A stretch of 64,000 nucleotides of DNA from Hansfordia pulvinata (lineage: Eukaryota; Ascomycota; Sordariomycetes; Xylariales), in the NCBI GenBank assembly GCA_006538405.1, contig BJKQ01000013.1, positions 496,001-560,000 of the forward strand. The letters run 5' to 3'. The position numbers were made by a program, and so were the translations under genes. Numbering within the stretch: position 1 is the first letter of the stretch; every line of letters starts with the position of its first letter. The notes under the pieces are model-generated. The model saw nothing but the letters and a program-made list of their open reading frames with translations. It was not told where the DNA came from and did not search any database. Shown in pieces: positions 59,645-64,000 of the stretch.

Positions 59645-60586
59645 TGACGAAGCCTCGTCGTGGGGCGACGGTACCGGCACCGGGCCCTCCGGGACCAACG
59701 TCTTCTTCGCCGAGGACGACTGGCGCGCCCGGCTGGCGCGCGACGTCGAGCGGGCCCGGCACCGCCAGCGGCTGATGGAGCAGCGGCGCGAGGCGGCCAT
59801 CCGGCTGGAGCACGCGGAGCGCGAGGCCGCCGCGCACCGCCGGCAGCTTCCCGGCCCCTTGCGCCGGGACGACCCGGCCTCGGCGTGGGAGCAAGGGCAG
59901 CAGCGGGAGCGGGACGAGCAGCAGCAGCGAAGCGTGATGAGTTCGCTCCGCCTGACCCACTACGGCGACGGCAGGCTGCCCACCCCGCCCCGGGAGGGCA
60001 CCGCCGCCGCCGCCGTGTACCGCGACGTGGTGCGGGCCGAGGCCGAGATGGAGGCCGAGCTGCTCCCGCCCGCCGAGACGGCCGACGAGCTGTGGAACCC
60101 GTACCACCGCACCGTTCCCCCGGAGCAGTACCACCATCAGGAGCAGGAGCACTACCATCAGCACCACCACCACCGACAGCTGGAGACGCTGGAGACGCTG
60201 CAGGCGTACGATCAGCAAGCGATCGATGCTGTCGCTGCCGGTGCCACTGCCGCTCCTCCTCCTCCTCCTCCCGGAAACCCCTTGTACCGCTACATGCAGG
60301 ACGAGCGCCAGCAGGAGGCGTACACGCAGCTCTACCAGCCGGAGGGGGCCGAGCTGCTCGGGGCCGGGATGCCGGAGGAAGGGGACTCAAAGGGCGCAGG
60401 AAGAGAGGGGCCGCAGGGGCGGAGAAGAAGAAGCAGAAGACGAAGGAGAAAGACAAGGCTAAGGACAAGGACAAGGACAAGGACAAGGACAAGGACAAGG
60501 ACAAGGACAAGGACAAGGACAAGGACAAGGAGAAGACCAAGGCGAAGGGGAAGGGGAAAGGCAAGGAGAAGGGCAAGAGCAAGTAG
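59122..60586 (+). CDS. Unrecognised Cys/Gln-rich protein with Lys-Asp repeat tail (two apparent frameshifts)
   Basis: The start at 59122 gives MCNCDFEIQIC. One base is then missing in the C3 run at 59154-59156; with it the frame continues as CPECGARYKLYSNWREICGG, producing clustered CxC, CPEC and later CEPC motifs that look like a zinc-binding head. A charged coiled-coil-like segment (Arg/Glu-rich) follows, then a poly-Gln run (~residues 155-173), a His-rich patch (HHHHR) and a Pro7 run. Near 60407-60419 the frame changes again in a G4 run. The corrected frame ends in alternating Lys-Asp and KGKGKEKGKSK with a stop at 60584. The uncorrected frame reads Arg-Thr repeats to 60662. I do not recognise the family. 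A nuclear or RNA-related scaffold role would fit the composition but is guesswork. Corrected length is about 488 residues. Confidence 0.6.
59591..59642 (+). repeat. Interrupted CAG repeat (poly-Gln coding)
   Basis: CAG units broken by GAA codons, then about ten uninterrupted CAGs, encoding EQQQEQ followed by a Gln run. Likely length-polymorphic. Confidence 0.85.
60461..60530 (+). repeat. (AAGGAC)n coding hexamer repeat
   Basis: About 11-12 perfect copies. Encodes Lys-Asp in the preferred frame and Arg-Thr in the uncorrected frame. Confidence 0.9.
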
Positions 60587-61061
60587 AAGCGCAGACGGGG
60601 GTTTTTACTTCGAGGATTGCCAGTCTGGGGAAACTGCAAGCACTTTGGTTCTTGGCTTGTGAGCGAGCCCCGGCGGCCGAATGTACGATTCACAAGAGAG
60701 AAGCAGGAGGTAACTGTCAAGTTGAATGCATGCAATCGCTTCACTCGGGTGCGTCAGGGCACCGGTGGCTGCCACAAGTCTCTCATCGCGTGTCTTGGAG
60801 GATTGATCGACTTTGAACGATCAAACCCCGACTGCAACTGTGCCATCGGGCGCCGCAGTCACAACTGACGCATCGGTCAAGCCTCAACGGCACAGATCCT
60901 CCATGTGTCCAGAGTATCAAGTGTTTATGGTGTTTATTGAAAAGGGTATATGACGTCTTTCTCTCTAGCGCGCAGCGCGACCAAGGTGGAGATAAGCCAA
61001 GTCTATCAGCGACACGAGCGCCGGCAACAGGCACAAGCAGGGGACAACGGAACAAAAGAGT
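60587..61061. other. Convergent intergenic spacer
   Basis: Tail-to-tail spacer between the Cys/Gln-rich gene and the small ankyrin gene. No gene seen. Confidence 0.55.
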
Positions 61062-61883
61062 CTACCGGCCCTTGGCGGCCCTCCTCGCCTCCCACGCGGC
61101 CCTCTCCTCGTCATCGCTGCCGCTGAACTCGGCGTCGTCGTCATCGTCGTCGTCGTCGTCGCCGCCACCGTCGTGGCCCGAGGCAGGCGGCGCCCCTCCG
61201 AAAGCGGCAGCTGCAGCCGCGGCGGCGGCAGCAGCGGGGTCCGAGGGAACGTCGTCTTGATCCGGAGGAGCGTCCATGGCCTCCTGGACGACGGCGCGCA
61301 GGTCGTCGTGGCCGCGGCCGACGACGTCGAGGGTCGTGACGCGGCCCTTGATCTTGATGCGGGGGTCGGAGCCCGAGTCGAGCATCTCCTTGGTCATGCC
61401 GACGCCGTCCCGGTACACCTGGCCCTGCTGCTGCTTGACCCAGAGGATGAAGGTGTGCAGCGGGGTCTCTCCCGCCCGGTTGGTGGGGTCGCATTCAAAG
61501 TCGGGCTGGTCGAGTAGCTTGTCCATGATGAGCCCTGCGTCGCGCGCGTGTCAGTCTCGGGCTTGGAAGGGGGGAGGGAGCGGGGGGCGGGTGGAACGCA
61601 CAGTTGCCATGCTTGGCGGCAATGTGGTAGAGGTGGTTGCCGGTGGCTTCGTCGCGGGTGTTGTTGAGGATGGAAGAGAGGGCGGCGTCTTCGTCTTCGG
61701 GGTTCTGCTTGCGGATCTCCTCTATGAGGTCGTCGAGCAGGTCGACATTGTTGCGCATGCAGGCGCCCTTGAGCTGCTCCTGGACATTGGCGCCCTGCGG
61801 GTGGTGACAGGCGGGTCAGACTGGCCGGGGAGAGGGAGGGGAGACGGCAGGACGGGGCTTACATCGTACTCCTCGCCGGGCAT
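61062..61883 (-). CDS. Small ankyrin-repeat protein with acidic tail (possibly YAR1-like)
   Basis: Exons 61883-61863, 61794-61602 and 61534-61062 give 228 residues with in-phase junctions. The first exon codes only seven residues (MPGEEYD). Two to three ankyrin units follow: VQEQLKGACMRNNVDLLDDL, then GNHLYHIAAKHGN, then NRAGETPLHTFILWVKQ and DSGSDPRIKIKGRVTTLDVV. The C terminus has an Ala run, an uninterrupted Asp9 stretch and a basic end (ARRAAKGR). No signal peptide or membrane segment, so cytosolic or nuclear. Size, few ankyrins and charged tail recall yeast Yar1, a chaperone of ribosomal protein uS3, but I cannot confirm orthology by eye. Head-to-head with RPC11, another gene-expression component. 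Confidence 0.8.
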
Positions 61884-63004
61884 GTTGGCGGCTTCGCTTG
61901 GTGGTGGCGCGTGAAGGGAGGCTGGAGAGGGAGGGATATGTGGTGTGTTCGCGAATGTGACGGTGGGATGGCGGGGTAGGCAGGCGGAAAGCTGAGCGGC
62001 CCAAGACGTCCGCGGGCGCCTGGCAGCAGCTTGGAGGCGGCGAGTCAATGCAAAGAGCGTAGGACTGTACTGTCGAGCCGGGAGGGAGAGTTGGTCCGTC
62101 TACCTGCAGCGTGCAATGTATGTGTTTCGAAGGATGATCCGGGGGCGGTCGGCGGGCGATGGATGGCTGACGTCGCGGGGCAGGCAGCAATTGAAGCTCA
62201 GGGGCCAGCCGCAGTGGACGACGGGGGCGACGCCAGGCGGGCAGTGTTCAAGGTTGGTGGGGTGGTCGGGGGCAGTTCAGGGTCCGCCGGCCGGGGACCT
62301 GGCGCGGGTTCCAACCGTTGCACGTTACAGCTGGACGCCGCGGGGACGCTTCCAGAGTTGGGCCCGTTCCCCGACTCGTCTCCAGACGTCCGTCCCGGGC
62401 GGCTGCCCTGTCGCAGGGGTACATCGGCTTGCCTGCGAGTGCGTGGATACGGCGGCAGCCTTGGAACGATCCGTAATTCACGGTAGATCAGCTTCTGTGG
62501 GGAGCTACGAGCGGCCTCGTGCCCCCATGTGAGTGAGCCTGACGGAAATCGAAAAGAGCGTGAATTGAAGCAAACGGTTCCCTCCCACGGATTGAATTAC
62601 GGCGTCTTCGTCTCCCCGTCCGTCCACGAGTGTCCCACCAATGCGGCGGGCGCGATTAGCTAAGCAGGCGTCCCCCACCAAAATTTCAAAGCCGCCTCGC
62701 TCCATCTAGGTTTGCTTTGCTTCGTCTGCAGCCCGCCCCAGCCCGTCGTCGCCGCATTCAAGACTCAAGCAACCGCCCCCCCAGCTCATCGTCTCTTCGC
62801 CGGACCATGCCGTAGCACCAGTGGATCGCCACACGTACCATTGCAGGGAAATTAGAGTCTGGTTTTGATAATACTAGGCGGGGAGCGGAAGCGTCAAGAA
62901 AAAAGACCAAGACAGCATCATATCTTCCAAGCGTCGTCGCCCGAGTCGGCCAAGAGGAAAAATCAAGTAGTCGGGCTTGCGAAAGCGACATCTTCACATT
63001 CACC
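61884..63004. other. Divergent promoter region
   Basis: 1.1 kb shared by the ankyrin gene (-) and RPC11 (+), compatible with bidirectional housekeeping promoters. No additional gene or clear TATA box. Confidence 0.55.
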
Positions 63005-63518
63005 ATGCTCCTCTGTAGGTTCCATTTCCAGATACCGCAAACGCGCTTCAGCGCCACAAAGCCTTTTCGTGTTTCTTACTTCCGAAATCTCAACCTGACC
63101 CCTTCCCCCCTTGCCCAGTCTGCCCGCAGTGCAGCAACATCCTGACGGTGTCGCCGTCGCCCGAGAGCGGCCGCAACCGGCTCGAGTGCCGCACGTGCCC
63201 TTACCAGTGCGCCATCGACGCGCCCCTCTACTCGCGCCGCGTCTTCCGCCGCAAGGAGCGCGAGGACGTGTTCGGCGGGCCCGGCGCCTGGGACAACGCC
63301 GACAAGACAAAGGTCCAGTGCCCCGCCACGGGCTGCAACGGCGGCGAGGCCGCCTTCTACCAGATCCAGATCCGCAGCGCCGACGAGCCCATGACCAGCT
63401 TCTTCAAGGTGGGTTTTGCTGCGGCCCCCCCCCCTGCCCCTCCGCGCTGTCTTGCGCTGCTTGCTGACGAGTGCCCACCTAGTGCATGACATGCGGCCAC
63501 CGCTGGAGGGAGAACTGA
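63005..63518 (+). CDS. RPC11: DNA-directed RNA polymerase III subunit RPC11 (TFIIS-like)
   Basis: Small Pol III subunit (C11) that stimulates transcript cleavage, termination and reinitiation in the nucleus. Exons 63005-63014, 63119-63408 and 63483-63518 give 111 residues, the expected family length. The first exon is 10 nt (MLL plus one base). The N-terminal RPB9-like zinc ribbon has CPQC and CRTC. The C-terminal TFIIS-like ribbon has CPATGC and CMTCGHRW. The catalytic acidic hairpin is intact in QIRSADEPMTSFF (Asp-Glu). The last intron (63409-63482) separates SFFK from CMTC, and the stop follows WREN. Metazoan symbol is POLR3K. This gene is a good anchor for species placement because it is single-copy and conserved. 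Confidence 0.95.
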
Positions 63519-64000
63519 TTGAGGCCGCGTACGGAGTGTGGTCGGTTATTTCCCGTATTGCTCTGCTTTCTGCTCGGCGTTTGGAGGTTGTGTCTTGTGC
63601 TTTGTACAAGAGAATCCGTCAGCAAAGAAAAGTGCACGTGCATGCAGCATGCTCGCGTGCCAAGCTAGCAGCAACAGCACGCCTTTCGCTGGCCGCTGTT
63701 CGATTCCCCCTTGCATGTCGTGTTATAGATTGCTGTTTCGTTAGGTAGCACCGAATGCCCACATCGTTGTGACGGTCGTCACCGCTTCCCCACCAAGTCG
63801 GTGTGCGGCAGTTTGCTCGTTTATTTCCGTGCCTTGCCGTCCCATGGTGTCCCTCTCATCGCCGCCGGCATGCCTGATTACGCTCTGGCCGCTCTTTTGG
63901 ACGAGATTAAGCCCTCTGGGGGGCCAGCTTCGCGCAATTCGACCTACTCTACTGTTCCGCCTTGGCACTGCCGCTGGCCCCGTTGACGCCGCGCTGCACC
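63519..64000. other. Terminal non-coding stretch
   Basis: 3' side of RPC11 to the window edge. No gene seen; a gene beginning beyond the edge cannot be excluded. Confidence 0.5.

Noticed and set aside
58974..60218. Long minus-strand open frames (414 and 575 residues) over the Cys/Gln-rich gene
   Set aside because: They are Leu/Arg/Ala/Pro-rich antisense readings of CAG and GC-rich codons, with no domain-like sequence.

Overview
The window is nuclear DNA of a filamentous ascomycete (Pezizomycotina, most likely a sordariomycete). Genes are GC-rich and cut by many 50-110 nt introns with GTAAGT/GTGAGT-type donors and CTRAC-like branch sites. Intergenic stretches are long and full of CT, CA, poly-C and TAGGTA-type simple sequence. 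I support 17 protein genes, one of them cut by the left edge. I found no tRNA, rRNA, CRISPR array or intact transposon.

Left third (1-28.4 kb): a truncated cytochrome P450 (-), a secreted SGNH/GDSL esterase (+), a secreted berberine-bridge-type FAD oxidase (-), an eight-cysteine small secreted protein (-), a very large NLR-type protein with nucleoside-phosphorylase, NACHT and ankyrin parts (+, 10.1-16.2 kb), two more secreted proteins without recognised family (-), and an alpha/beta-hydrolase-3 esterase (-). Between 18.8 and 22.7 kb lies a gene-poor, locally AT-rich stretch with degenerate ~85-bp tandem repeats.

Middle (32.8-56 kb): a PTH11/SAT4-like rhodopsin-fold membrane protein (+), then what looks like a terpenoid biosynthetic gene cluster. 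It holds a class I terpene synthase (-), a short-chain dehydrogenase (-), three cytochrome P450s (+,+,-) and a 14-TM DHA2-type MFS exporter (+). The natural reading is a cyclase making a hydrocarbon or alcohol, oxidation by the P450s and SDR, and export by the transporter.

Right end (59-64 kb): an unrecognised Cys/Gln/Lys-Asp-rich protein (+), a small ankyrin protein (-) and the RNA polymerase III subunit RPC11 (+), which is core housekeeping.

A recurrent oddity is that five genes carry six apparent single-base losses, all in short G/C runs and all shifting the frame the same way. Each is otherwise intact on both sides. This pattern suggests consensus errors in the sequence more than real pseudogenes. 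Exon limits below were read by eye from splice sites and frame continuity, without transcript evidence.
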